Positions 10,500 to 20,277 of a stretch of 61,140 nucleotides of DNA are shown here, piece after piece (positions within the stretch are counted from its first letter, which is position 1; every line of letters starts with the position of its first letter). Under the pieces are notes generated by a model. It saw nothing but the letters and a program-made list of their open reading frames with translations, was not told where the DNA came from and ran no database searches. The position numbers and the translations under genes were made by a program. The stretch is from Streptomyces sp. NRRL F-6676 (GTDB taxonomy: Bacteria > Actinomycetota > Actinomycetes > Streptomycetales > Streptomycetaceae), in assembly GCF_000725625.1 (NCBI RefSeq), contig NZ_JOHS01000039.1, positions 1 through 61,140 on the forward strand, given 5' to 3'.

Positions 10500-11012
10500 C
10501 TAATGCTGCGGTGTCGCCGAGGCGGCCGGACCGGCCGCCGCACCTTCGGCGAGACCAGGGAAGGCTACGCTCTCCCCGCTCCAGCGCACCGCCCGTACCG
10601 CGGCCTCGCGCAGCGCCTCGGCGGCGTCCCCGCGCCGCTCGCCCGTCGCGGCCCGTACGAGGTCGGAGTAGACCCCCGCGACCCGTCGCTCCAGTTCGGC
10701 GGCGAGCCGGACGGCGGCGGCGGAGTCCGGTACGGCGAAGGGGAGCGCGTACGCGGCGGCCGCAGCGCGCGGGGTGGCGCCGAGGTCGCGCACGGCGCGC
10801 ACGAGCCGGTCCCTGCGCGCCCGGTGTGCGTCGTACGCCTCCTGTGCCTCGGTGCGCCGGTCGTGCCCGATGCGGCCGCCGACCACCCCGTACCCGTAGA
10901 CGGCGGCGTGCTCGGCGCCGAGGGCGGCCTGGAGCGCCGTGAGCTCCCCGGACTCCGCCGAGTGCCCGTGCCCGGCCGACGGCGTCGGCGTACTCCCGCT
11001 GCGCACGCTCAT
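10500..11012 (-). CDS. ferritin-like DUF4439 protein
   Basis: The 170-aa product matches what I know of the ferritin-like DUF4439 domain: a four-helix bundle with LQAALGAEHAAVYGYGVVGG near residue 25 and alanine-rich helices with scattered His, Glu and Asp. Whether it binds iron is unknown. A histidine- and glycine-containing N-terminal tail (MSVRSGSTPTPSAGHGHSAE) precedes it. ATG 11012 overlaps the stop of the upstream lipoprotein gene (ATGA), so the two are co-translated; a much longer in-frame extension upstream is only the shadow of that gene. Confidence 0.75.
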   Translation of the reverse strand: MSVRSGSTPTPSAGHGHSAESGELTALQAALGAEHAAVYGYGVVGGRIGHDRRTEAQEAYDAHRARRDRLVRAVRDLGATPRAAAAAYALPFAVPDSAAAVRLAAELERRVAGVYSDLVRAATGERRGDAAEALREAAVRAVRWSGESVAFPGLAEGAAAGPAASATPQH

Positions 11013-11608
11013 CCGTTCCCCCTCGCTTTCGAGTCCGTCGTCTTCGCCTCCGTCAGCAGATACGCGTGGGCCGCGCCGGCCGCCGCCACGGACGCCAGCA
11101 GCCGGGCCGTCTCGCCGGGGAGCCCGGCGAGGGCCGCGAGCCGCCGGTCGGCCAGCTCCCGCTCGGCGGCGGCGAGCCCGGCCAGCGCGGCGGCGGGGCC
11201 GGCGGGCACGGCGTCCTCGGCAGCGGCCGACGAGGAAGGCGAGTCGAACGCGGACGGCGGCGCGGAAGCCGTGGCGGATGCGCGGGCCGAGGCCGATGAC
11301 GAGGCGGACGCCGCCACCCCGCCCCCGAACGCCTTGGCATGCCGGGCCACCTCGGCCCGCAGCGGACGCAGCCGCTCCGCCAGCGCCGGATGTGCCGCAC
11401 CCACCGCGTCGTACCGCTCCGCGAGCCGTTCGCTGTCGCGGGCGGCACGCGCGCGTGCCCGGTCCGCGGCCGACGCCCCTCTCCCCGTGGAGCCGGAGCC
11501 GTCGGGGTCGCCTGAGCACCCCACCAGCAGCACGGCACCCGCGGCCGAGGCGAGCAGGGTCCTTCGGCGCGGCCCCGGGGCGGCGCGCGACGGCAGAGGG
11601 AACGGCAC
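11009..11608 (-). CDS. putative lipoprotein, possibly Tat-exported
   Basis: Starting at GTG 11608, the 199-aa product begins MPFPLPSRAAPGPRRRTLL and runs through a hydrophobic segment into LLVGC, a lipobox with the modified cysteine at residue 31. The RRRTLL before the hydrophobic core resembles a twin-arginine signal. The mature part is alanine-, arginine- and serine-rich with probable long helices (LADRRLAALAGLPGE) and no domain I recognise. It overlaps the DUF4439 gene by four bases, suggesting an exported or membrane-anchored partner of that protein. GAGGA precedes the start; no ATG is available nearby. Confidence 0.65.
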   Translation of the reverse strand: MPFPLPSRAAPGPRRRTLLASAAGAVLLVGCSGDPDGSGSTGRGASAADRARARAARDSERLAERYDAVGAAHPALAERLRPLRAEVARHAKAFGGGVAASASSSASARASATASAPPSAFDSPSSSAAAEDAVPAGPAAALAGLAAAERELADRRLAALAGLPGETARLLASVAAAGAAHAYLLTEAKTTDSKARGNG

Positions 11609-11907
11609 GGCAGACGTCCTCGGTGGCCTCGTACGAACTCGTACGGCACGGTACGAGCGGGGGAGCGAACAGGCGTCCGCCCGCCGAACGGGCGGGCCCT
11701 GCCCGCGATCACCGTACCCGGTGGTATGAGGCCCCGCGCCACCGGCTGCGCCACCCGTGCGCCGGGCCCGTCGCAGGGTCCCGGGGCGGCCCGGGGTGTC
11801 CGCCGGGCGGGCGTCGGAGGTGGACGGCAACACCCTCCGGAACCGGATACGCTTTGCCCTGACACACGCCCTTCCACAACAGCACACGCGGCCGAGGAGT
11901 CACCCGG

Positions 11908-12429
11908 ATGAGCACCACCCAGAGCGAGAGGCTGCGAGAACTTCTGGAACCGCTCGTGACCTCCCAGGGACTCGATCTCGAGGAGATCGACGTGGAGACC
12001 GTGGGCCGCAGGCGTGTGCTGCGCGTCGTGGTGGATTCCGACACCGGCGCGGACCTGGACCGGGTCGCCGACGTGAGCCGCGTGCTCTCGGCGAAGCTGG
12101 ACGAGACCGACGCGATGGGCGCGGGGGAGTACACCCTCGAGGTCGGCACCCCGGGCGCGGAGCGCGCCCTCACCGAGCACCGGCACTATGTGCGTGCCGC
12201 GGGCCGCCTTGTCCGCTTCCAGTTGACGGAGGGCGGCGAGCTGGTGGCCCGCATCCTCCGGGTCGACGACGAGGGCCTGGACCTCGAGGTCCCCGGGGTG
12301 AAGGGGCGCAAGGCCACCACCCGCAGACTCGCCTTCCCGGACGTCGCCAAGGCGCGGGTCCAGGTGGAGTTCAACCGCAAGAACAAGAACGACGACGCCG
12401 AGAACGCTGAGAACGAGGAGGAGGCGTAG
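11908..12429 (+). CDS. rimP: ribosome maturation factor RimP
   Basis: RimP assists assembly of the 30S subunit. The 173-aa product has the two-domain layout: an N-terminal half with [20 protein letters not shown] and [18 protein letters not shown], and the signature [20 protein letters not shown], followed by an SH3-like barrel. The C-terminus is an acidic, lysine- and asparagine-containing tail ([16 protein letters not shown]) usual in actinobacteria. GAGGAG lies about ten bases before ATG 11908. It heads the rimP-nusA-ylxR-infB cluster and ends two bases before nusA. Confidence 0.93.
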   Translation: MSTTQSERLRELLEPLVTSQGLDLEEIDVETVGRRRVLRVVVDSDTGADLDRVADVSRVLSAKLDETDAMGAGEYTLEVGTPGAERALTEHRHYVRAAGRLVRFQLTEGGELVARILRVDDEGLDLEVPGVKGRKATTRRLAFPDVAKARVQVEFNRKNKNDDAENAENEEEA

Positions 12430-12431
12430 CC

Positions 12432-13427
12432 ATGGACATCGACATGAGTGCCCTGCGGGGCCTGGTGCGGGAGAAGGAGATCTCCTTCGACCTGCTGGTC
12501 GAGGCGATCGAGTCGGCCCTCCTCATCGCCTACCACCGCACCGACGGGAGCCGCCGCCACGCGCGCGTGGAGCTCAACCGGGACAGCGGCCATGTGACCG
12601 TGTGGGCGAAGGAGGACCCCGACGACCTGGAGGAGGGCCAGGAGGCCCGCGAGTTCGACGACACCCCGTCCGGCTTCGGCCGCATCGCCGCGACCACCGC
12701 CAAGCAGGTCATCCTCCAGCGGCTGCGGGACGCCGAGGACGACGCCACGCTCGGCGAGTACGCCGGGCGCGAGGGCGACATCGTGACGGGCGTGGTGCAG
12801 CAGGGCCGCGACCCGAAGAACGTGCTCGTCGACATCGGCCGGCTGGAGGCCATCCTGCCGGTGCAGGAGCAGGTGCCGGGGGAGAGCTACCAGCACGGCA
12901 TGCGGCTGCGCTCGTACGTCGTCCGGGTGGCCAAGGGGGTGCGGGGGCCGTCGGTGACGCTGTCCCGTACGCACCCCAACCTGGTGAAGAAGCTGTTCGC
13001 CCTCGAGGTGCCGGAGATCGCCGACGGCTCGGTCGAGATCGCGGCGATCGCCCGTGAGGCCGGTCACCGTACGAAGATCGCGGTGCGGTCCACCCGTTCG
13101 GGTCTCAACGCCAAGGGCGCGTGCATCGGGCCGATGGGCGGCCGGGTGCGCAATGTGATGGGCGAGCTGAACGGCGAGAAGATCGACATCGTCGACTGGT
13201 CGGACGACCCGGCGGAGATGGTGGCCAACGCGTTGTCGCCGGCGCGGGTGTCCAAGGTCGACGTGGTCGACCTCGCGGCGCGCTCCGCGCGGGTGACCGT
13301 GCCGGACTACCAGCTGTCGCTGGCCATCGGCAAGGAGGGGCAGAACGCGAGGCTGGCGGCGCGGCTGACGGGGTGGCGGATCGACATCCGCCCCGACACC
13401 GAGCCGGCTTCCGACCCCCGGGACTGA
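12432..13427 (+). CDS. nusA: transcription termination/antitermination protein NusA
   Basis: NusA binds RNA polymerase and modulates pausing, termination and antitermination. The 331-aa product has the N-terminal polymerase-binding domain, an S1 domain around [19 protein letters not shown], and tandem KH domains around HRTKIAVRS...[16 protein letters not shown] and [19 protein letters not shown]. Actinobacterial NusA lacks the C-terminal acidic repeats of E. coli, consistent with this length. It begins two bases after rimP. Unusually, more than a kilobase of repeats separates its stop from ylxR. Confidence 0.95.
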   Translation: MDIDMSALRGLVREKEISFDLLVEAIESALLIAYHRTDGSRRHARVELNRDSGHVTVWAKEDPDDLEEGQEAREFDDTPSGFGRIAATTAKQVILQRLRDAEDDATLGEYAGREGDIVTGVVQQGRDPKNVLVDIGRLEAILPVQEQVPGESYQHGMRLRSYVVRVAKGVRGPSVTLSRTHPNLVKKLFALEVPEIADGSVEIAAIAREAGHRTKIAVRSTRSGLNAKGACIGPMGGRVRNVMGELNGEKIDIVDWSDDPAEMVANALSPARVSKVDVVDLAARSARVTVPDYQLSLAIGKEGQNARLAARLTGWRIDIRPDTEPASDPRD

Positions 13428-13600
13428 ACCCCCGGCCTCCTCGCGGCCGCAGGCCCGGGAGAACGTGGAGCTACGGACGTCCGGCGGGCGCGGGCCCGCC
13501 GGAGCCGGTCGCACGGTCCCCCGCGCCCCTGGGCCACAGCACAGCGCCGATCCACCCGAGAACCGCAACCCCCGGCGCGACCCGGGCGCTACAGGGCGCG

Positions 13601-14036
13601 GCCCGGAGTCTCCTTCCGGGGGCTACGGGGCGGGGTCGGAGTGGTTCCGGGGGGCTGCGGTGCCCGGTCCGGAGTCCTTCCGGGGACTATGGTGCCCGGT
13701 CCGGAATCCTCCCGGGGGCTGTGGCGCCGGGTCCGGAGTTCTTCCGGGAACCATGGTGCCCGGAAGGGACCCCCCGGGGGCTACGGCGCCGGGTCCGGAG
13801 TCCTTCCGGGGCTGTGGCGCCCTGTCCGGAGTCCTTCCGGGGGCTACAGCGGCGCCGGGTCCGGAGTCCTTCCGGGGGCTGTGGCGCCCGATCCGGAATC
13901 CTGTCGGGGGCTGCGGCGCCCGGTCCGGAGTCCTTCCGGGGACCATGGTGCCCGGCCGGGAACCCCCGGGGGCTGTGGCGCCCGGTTCGGAGCCCTCCGG
14001 GGACCACGGTGCCCGGACCCGAATCCTCCCGGAGGC
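13601..14036. repeat. array of about 14 degenerate ~32-bp units, each a small hairpin
   Basis: The core GGTCCGGAGTCCTTCCGGGG recurs with spacings of roughly 27-35 bases. I count 14 recognisable copies, some degenerate, from 13601 to 14036, joined by alternating links like CTATGGTGCCC and CTGTGGCGCC. Within the core CCGGA pairs with TCCGG around GTCCT, so the array would form a row of short hairpins in RNA. The period is not a multiple of three and nearly every frame is open on both strands, so I read it as non-coding despite long apparent reading frames. Confidence 0.75.
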
Positions 14037-14069
14037 TACGGGGGCCCGAAGGCCGCAGGCTGCGGGGTC

Positions 14070-14400
14070 CCGGGGCCCGACCCCTTCCCTCTCGGGGGTC
14101 CAGGGGGCAGAGCCCCCTCGGGGCCTGGGGCGGCGCCCCGAGGCTGCCCCTGCGGGCGAAGCCCGAACCTGTCGTTGTCGGGGCGCAGCCCCGAGCCGCC
14201 CCCTGCGGGCGAAGCCCTAACCTGTCCTCGGCGGGGAGTGGCCCCGAGGCACCCCCTGCGGGGCAGAGCCCCGAAGCTGCCCCGAGGGCCCGGAGGGGCC
14301 GGTCGGGGGTGCAGGGGGCGCAGCCCCCGCGTGGGGGACCCGGGGCGCAGCCCTGGTGGGCCCCCGTAAGACAGTGGGCCGGGAATACATCCCGGCCCCC
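14070..14400. repeat. cluster of GGGGCxxAGCCCC-type hairpins before ylxR
   Basis: This stretch holds repeated short dyads of the form GGGGGCAGAGCCCCC, GGGGCGCAGCCCC and GGGGCAGAGCCCC, with the linker CCCTGCGGGCGAAGCCC present twice. It continues the gene-free interval between nusA and ylxR but has a different motif from the preceding array. The same hairpin class recurs at 24490-24800. No gene is supported here. Confidence 0.6.
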
Positions 14401-14490
14401 CGCCGCTTAGATCACGTCACGTTGCAACGCGGCAAGTGTTCGATTCTTGCCCCAAAGGGGTGAGGTCGCCGCGGGGAGGTAGACTTTAAA

Positions 14491-14772
14491 GTGTCTGGCC
14501 GGACGCACGTCCGCGCATGCCCTGAGCGCACCTGTGTGGGGTGCCGGGAGCGAGCGGCCAAGATCGAACTACTGCGCACCGTGGCGGTCGAGGACGCATG
14601 CGTCCCCGATCCGCGCGGTACGCTGCCCGGCCGGGGCGCATACGTGCACCCCGCACCGGCCTGTCTCGATCTGGCGGTCCGCCGCCGGGCCCTCCCGCGG
14701 GCGTTGCGCGTCCCGGGGCCGCTCGACACAAAGGCGTTGCGCCGATACGTCGAGCAGACGGACAGTTGCTGA
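14491..14772 (+). CDS. ylxR: YlxR/RnpM family RNA-binding protein (DUF448)
   Basis: The 93-aa basic protein has the family hallmarks: RTCVGCRERAAKIELLR near residue 14 and GRGAYVHP near residue 48. YlxR proteins are encoded between nusA and infB and bind RNA; a role in modulating RNase P has been reported for Bacillus. GTG 14491 is preceded by GGGGAGG ten bases upstream. The distance from nusA is abnormally large, so an internal promoter is likely; the AT-rich TAGACTTTAAAG just before the start may belong to it. Confidence 0.9.
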   Translation: MSGRTHVRACPERTCVGCRERAAKIELLRTVAVEDACVPDPRGTLPGRGAYVHPAPACLDLAVRRRALPRALRVPGPLDTKALRRYVEQTDSC

Positions 14773-14861
14773 GCAGGCAACGCAGGCAACACGGTAAGAC
14801 GCGCCGTACGGAACCCCGTACGGCCAGGTACCTCGCGAGTCGAAAGCAGGTCGAGATTGCG

Positions 14862-14904
14862 ATGAGCACTCGATGAGTACGCGATGAGTACGCCCATGAA
14901 CTAG
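14862..14904 (+). promoter_or_regulatory. three overlapping mini-reading frames upstream of infB
   Basis: ATG 14862 encodes MSTR then TGA; that TGA overlaps the next ATG (14873), which again encodes MSTR then TGA; this overlaps a third ATG (14884), encoding MSTPMN then TAG at 14902-14904. Each junction is an ATGA overlap, the arrangement used for translational coupling. The chain ends 38 bases before the infB start and immediately before a stem-loop. The arrangement is seen directly; a leader-peptide or coupling role is inference. Confidence 0.45.
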
Positions 14905-14908
14905 CGAC

Positions 14909-14929
14909 GGTCCGGACGCAACCCGGACC
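14909..14929 (+). promoter_or_regulatory. stem-loop just upstream of the infB ribosome binding site
   Basis: GGTCCGG (14909-14915) pairs perfectly with CCGGACC (14923-14929). The Shine-Dalgarno AAAGGAG begins two or three bases later. A ribosome on the preceding mini-frames would sit against this stem, so it could modulate infB initiation. Confidence 0.4.
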
Positions 14930-14942
14930 TCAAAGGAGCGAA

Positions 14943-18017
<3,075 letters not shown>

Positions 18018-18036
18018 GTACGACGGCTGCTCCACC

Positions 18037-18072
18037 GGTTCCCCGCGTCCCCGGAAGGGGGCGCGGGGAACC
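18037..18072 (+). terminator. 16-bp stem-loop after infB
   Basis: GGTTCCCCGCGTCCCC (18037-18052) pairs with GGGGGCGCGGGGAACC (18057-18072) with one mismatch. It lies 20 bases after the infB stop and shares its core with the palindrome after proS, suggesting a family of similar terminators in this genome. Confidence 0.65.
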
Positions 18073-18243
18073 GCGTGAGCGGCGACGGCACACGCGCACG
18101 GACACCCGCGCCCGCACCTTTCCAGGGTGCGCCGGCGAAAAAATCCCCGGCCGCCGTCGGCCGGGACAGGTACCGTGCTGGGGTCCGGCCGATCACCGGC
18201 CCGACCTTCCGATCCCGCGCCGGCGGGTCATCCGGCAACACAC

Positions 18244-18540
18244 ATGTACGTGGGGACCCTGTCCTTCGACCTCCTCCTCGGCGACGTCCACTCGCTGAAG
18301 GAGAAACGCGCCCTCGTCCGCCCCATCGTGGCCGAACTCCAGCGCAAGTACGCCGTGAGCGCGGCCGAGGTCGACCATCTCGACCTGCACCGCAGGGCCG
18401 GCATCGGTCTCGCGGTGGTCTCCGGCGACGCCGCCCACCTCACCGACGTCCTCGACCGGTGCGAACGGCTCCCCCCCCCCCCCCCCCCCGCCGGACAACT
18501 GTCCGTGCGTCGGCGTTTCCACGGCGAGGACGACGACTGA
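18244..18540 (+). CDS. DUF503 protein with a proline-run insertion
   Basis: The 98-aa product matches the small DUF503 family commonly encoded between infB and rbfA: MYVGTLSFDLLLGDVHSLKEKR at the N-terminus, AAEVDHLDLHRRAGIGLAVVSGD in the middle and LSVRRRFHGEDDD at the end. Its function is unknown, though the location suggests ribosome-related work. After DRCERL the family sequence is replaced by six prolines encoded by a 19-C run (18471-18489); frame and overall length look normal afterwards. ATG 18244 lacks a strong Shine-Dalgarno site; upstream in-frame extension is not supported by family similarity. Confidence 0.85.
   Translation: MYVGTLSFDLLLGDVHSLKEKRALVRPIVAELQRKYAVSAAEVDHLDLHRRAGIGLAVVSGDAAHLTDVLDRCERLPPPPPPAGQLSVRRRFHGEDDD
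18471..18489. repeat. 19-base homopolymeric C tract inside the DUF503 gene
   Basis: Nineteen consecutive C residues encode Pro-6 in the DUF503 protein. It is by far the longest C homopolymer I noticed in the window. Any change not divisible by three would replace the last 25 or so residues. Confidence 0.9.
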
Positions 18541-18627
18541 ACCGGTCATCCGCGTTCACTCGCGACAGACACGCGTGCACTCGCGATCAAGAAACACGAA
18601 GAAACACGAAGAACGGGAGACGGACCA

Positions 18628-19086
18628 GTGGCCGACAACGCGCGGGCGAAAAGGCTGGCGGACCTCATCCGAGAGGTGGTGGCCCAGAAGCTCCAGCGCG
18701 GGATCAAGGACCCGCGGCTCGGCTCGCACGTCACCATCACGGACACCCGGGTCACCGGGGACCTGCGGGAGGCGACCGTCTTCTACACGGTGTACGGCGA
18801 CGACGAGGAGCGCGCGGCCGCCGCGGCGGGCCTGGAGAGCGCCAAGGGCATCCTGCGCTCCGAGGTCGGCAAGGCGGCCGGCGTGAAGTTCACGCCCACC
18901 CTCGCCTTCGTCGCGGACGCCCTGCCCGACACCGCCAAGACCATCGAGGACCTCCTCGACAAGGCACGGGCCTCCGACGAGAAGGTGCGCGAGACGGCCA
19001 CCGGCGCCCAGTACGCCGGCGAGGCCGACCCCTACCGCAAGCCCGGCTCCGAGGACACCGACGAGACGGACGACAGCACCGAATGA
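18628..19086 (+). CDS. rbfA: ribosome-binding factor A
   Basis: RbfA is a KH-fold protein needed for 16S rRNA 5'-end processing and cold adaptation. The 152-aa product starts at GTG 18628 (MADNARAKRLADLIREVV) with family blocks IKDPRLGSHVTITDTRVTGDLREATVFYTV and a helix with KFTPTLAFVAD. The C-terminus is an acidic tail (SEDTDETDDSTE). Its stop overlaps the truB ATG by four bases. GGGAGA lies upstream of the start. Confidence 0.93.
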   Translation: MADNARAKRLADLIREVVAQKLQRGIKDPRLGSHVTITDTRVTGDLREATVFYTVYGDDEERAAAAAGLESAKGILRSEVGKAAGVKFTPTLAFVADALPDTAKTIEDLLDKARASDEKVRETATGAQYAGEADPYRKPGSEDTDETDDSTE

Positions 19087-19988
19087 CCCAGCAGCACACC
19101 ACGCCCGACGGCCTCGTCATCGTCGACAAGCCGTCGGGCTTCACTTCGCACGACGTCGTCGCCAAGATGCGCGGCATCGCCCGGACCCGCCGCATCGGCC
19201 ACGCCGGCACCCTCGACCCCATGGCGACGGGCGTGCTCGTGCTCGGCGTCGAGCGGGCCACCAAGCTCCTCGGCCACCTCGCGCTGACCGAGAAGGAGTA
19301 CCTCGGCACGGTCCGGCTCGGCCAGAGCACCCTCACGGACGACGCCGAGGGCGAGATCACGGCGTCCGCGGACGCGTCCGGGATCGCCCGCGACGCCATC
19401 GACAGCGGCGTCGCCGAGCTGACCGGCGACATCATGCAGGTCCCGTCCAAGGTCAGCGCCATCAAGATCAACGGCGTGCGGTCCTACAAGCGGGCCCGCG
19501 AGGGCGAGGAGTTCGACATCCCGGCCCGCCCGGTGACGGTCTCCTCCTTCGCCGTGCACGACGTGCGGGACGCGGTCGCCGAGAACGGCACACCGGTGCT
19601 CGACCTGGTGGTGTCCGTCGTCTGCTCCTCCGGCACCTACATCCGGGCGCTCGCCCGCGACCTGGGCGCCGGCCTCGGTGTCGGCGGCCACCTCACCGCA
19701 CTGCGCCGGACGCGCGTGGGGCCGTACCGGATCGACGCGGCCCACACGCTGGACCGGCTCCAGCAGGAGCTGACCGTGCTGCCGGTGGCCGACGCCGCTG
19801 CGGCCGCCTTCCCCCGCTGGGACCTGGACGAGCGCCGCACCCGGCTCGTGCTCAACGGCGTCCGCCTGGAGATGCCCGGCGAGTACGCGGGCCGCGGCCC
19901 CGTGGCGGTCTTCGACCCGGCGGGCCGCTTCGTGGCGCTGGTGGAGGAGCAGAAGGGCAAGGCGAAGAGCCTGGCGGTGTTCGGCTGA
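19083..19988 (+). CDS. truB: tRNA pseudouridine(55) synthase
   Basis: TruB makes the universal pseudouridine 55 in the T-loop of tRNAs. The 301-aa product contains GLVIVDKPSGFTSHDVV, then the catalytic motif GHAGTLDPMATGVL with the nucleophilic Asp45, KEYLGTVRLG, QVPSKVSAIKINGVRSYKRAREG and CSSGTYIRALARDLG. The C-terminal domain is of the actinobacterial type. ATG 19083 overlaps the rbfA stop; two stem-loops follow the gene. Confidence 0.95.
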   Translation: MTQQHTTPDGLVIVDKPSGFTSHDVVAKMRGIARTRRIGHAGTLDPMATGVLVLGVERATKLLGHLALTEKEYLGTVRLGQSTLTDDAEGEITASADASGIARDAIDSGVAELTGDIMQVPSKVSAIKINGVRSYKRAREGEEFDIPARPVTVSSFAVHDVRDAVAENGTPVLDLVVSVVCSSGTYIRALARDLGAGLGVGGHLTALRRTRVGPYRIDAAHTLDRLQQELTVLPVADAAAAAFPRWDLDERRTRLVLNGVRLEMPGEYAGRGPVAVFDPAGRFVALVEEQKGKAKSLAVFG

Positions 19989-20014
19989 CGGGGGCGCGGA
20001 CCGGGACGGGGCGG

Positions 20015-20034
20015 GCGGAGCGCTCGCTCCGCCT
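20015..20034 (+). terminator. first stem-loop after truB
   Basis: GGCGGAGC (20015-20022) pairs with GCTCCGCC (20027-20034) around a 4-nt loop, 26 bases after the truB stop. Confidence 0.45.
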
Positions 20035-20048
20035 GTCGCGCGACTCGC

Positions 20049-20097
20049 CCGTGGAGCGGCGATCACGGGGTCGTACGTCCTGATCGCCGCTCCACGG
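20049..20097 (+). terminator. second stem-loop after truB, 17-bp perfect stem
   Basis: CCGTGGAGCGGCGATCA (20049-20065) pairs perfectly with TGATCGCCGCTCCACGG (20081-20097) across a 15-nt loop. With the smaller hairpin before it, it should end the rbfA-truB transcript. The remaining 180 bases to the next start hold no gene. Confidence 0.65.
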
Positions 20098-20277
20098 TCC
20101 CCCTCTGTTCCCCCCACACCAAGGTGTATCCGTCCGTGCGCGATCCGTCACCCCTTTGGGCGGGCGCTCGGAGTGAACCGGGGGAGTGGAAGGGGGCGCG
20201 TTCGCCCTGAACCCTGTTCCGCCGATCACCGCCCGCCTACCGTCGGGGACGAACGCACGGCGGGAGGTACGACGAAC

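Noticed and set aside
13601..14036. CRISPR array
   Set aside because: Units are about 32 bp with no regular unique spacers, spacing varies from 27 to 35, and no cas genes are nearby.
13465..14410. Long Gly/Pro/Ser-rich reading frames across the nusA-ylxR interval
   Set aside because: All three forward frames and several reverse ones are open because the sequence is GC-rich and lacks stops; the ~32-bp repeat period rotates the frame, so no single protein is conserved across units.
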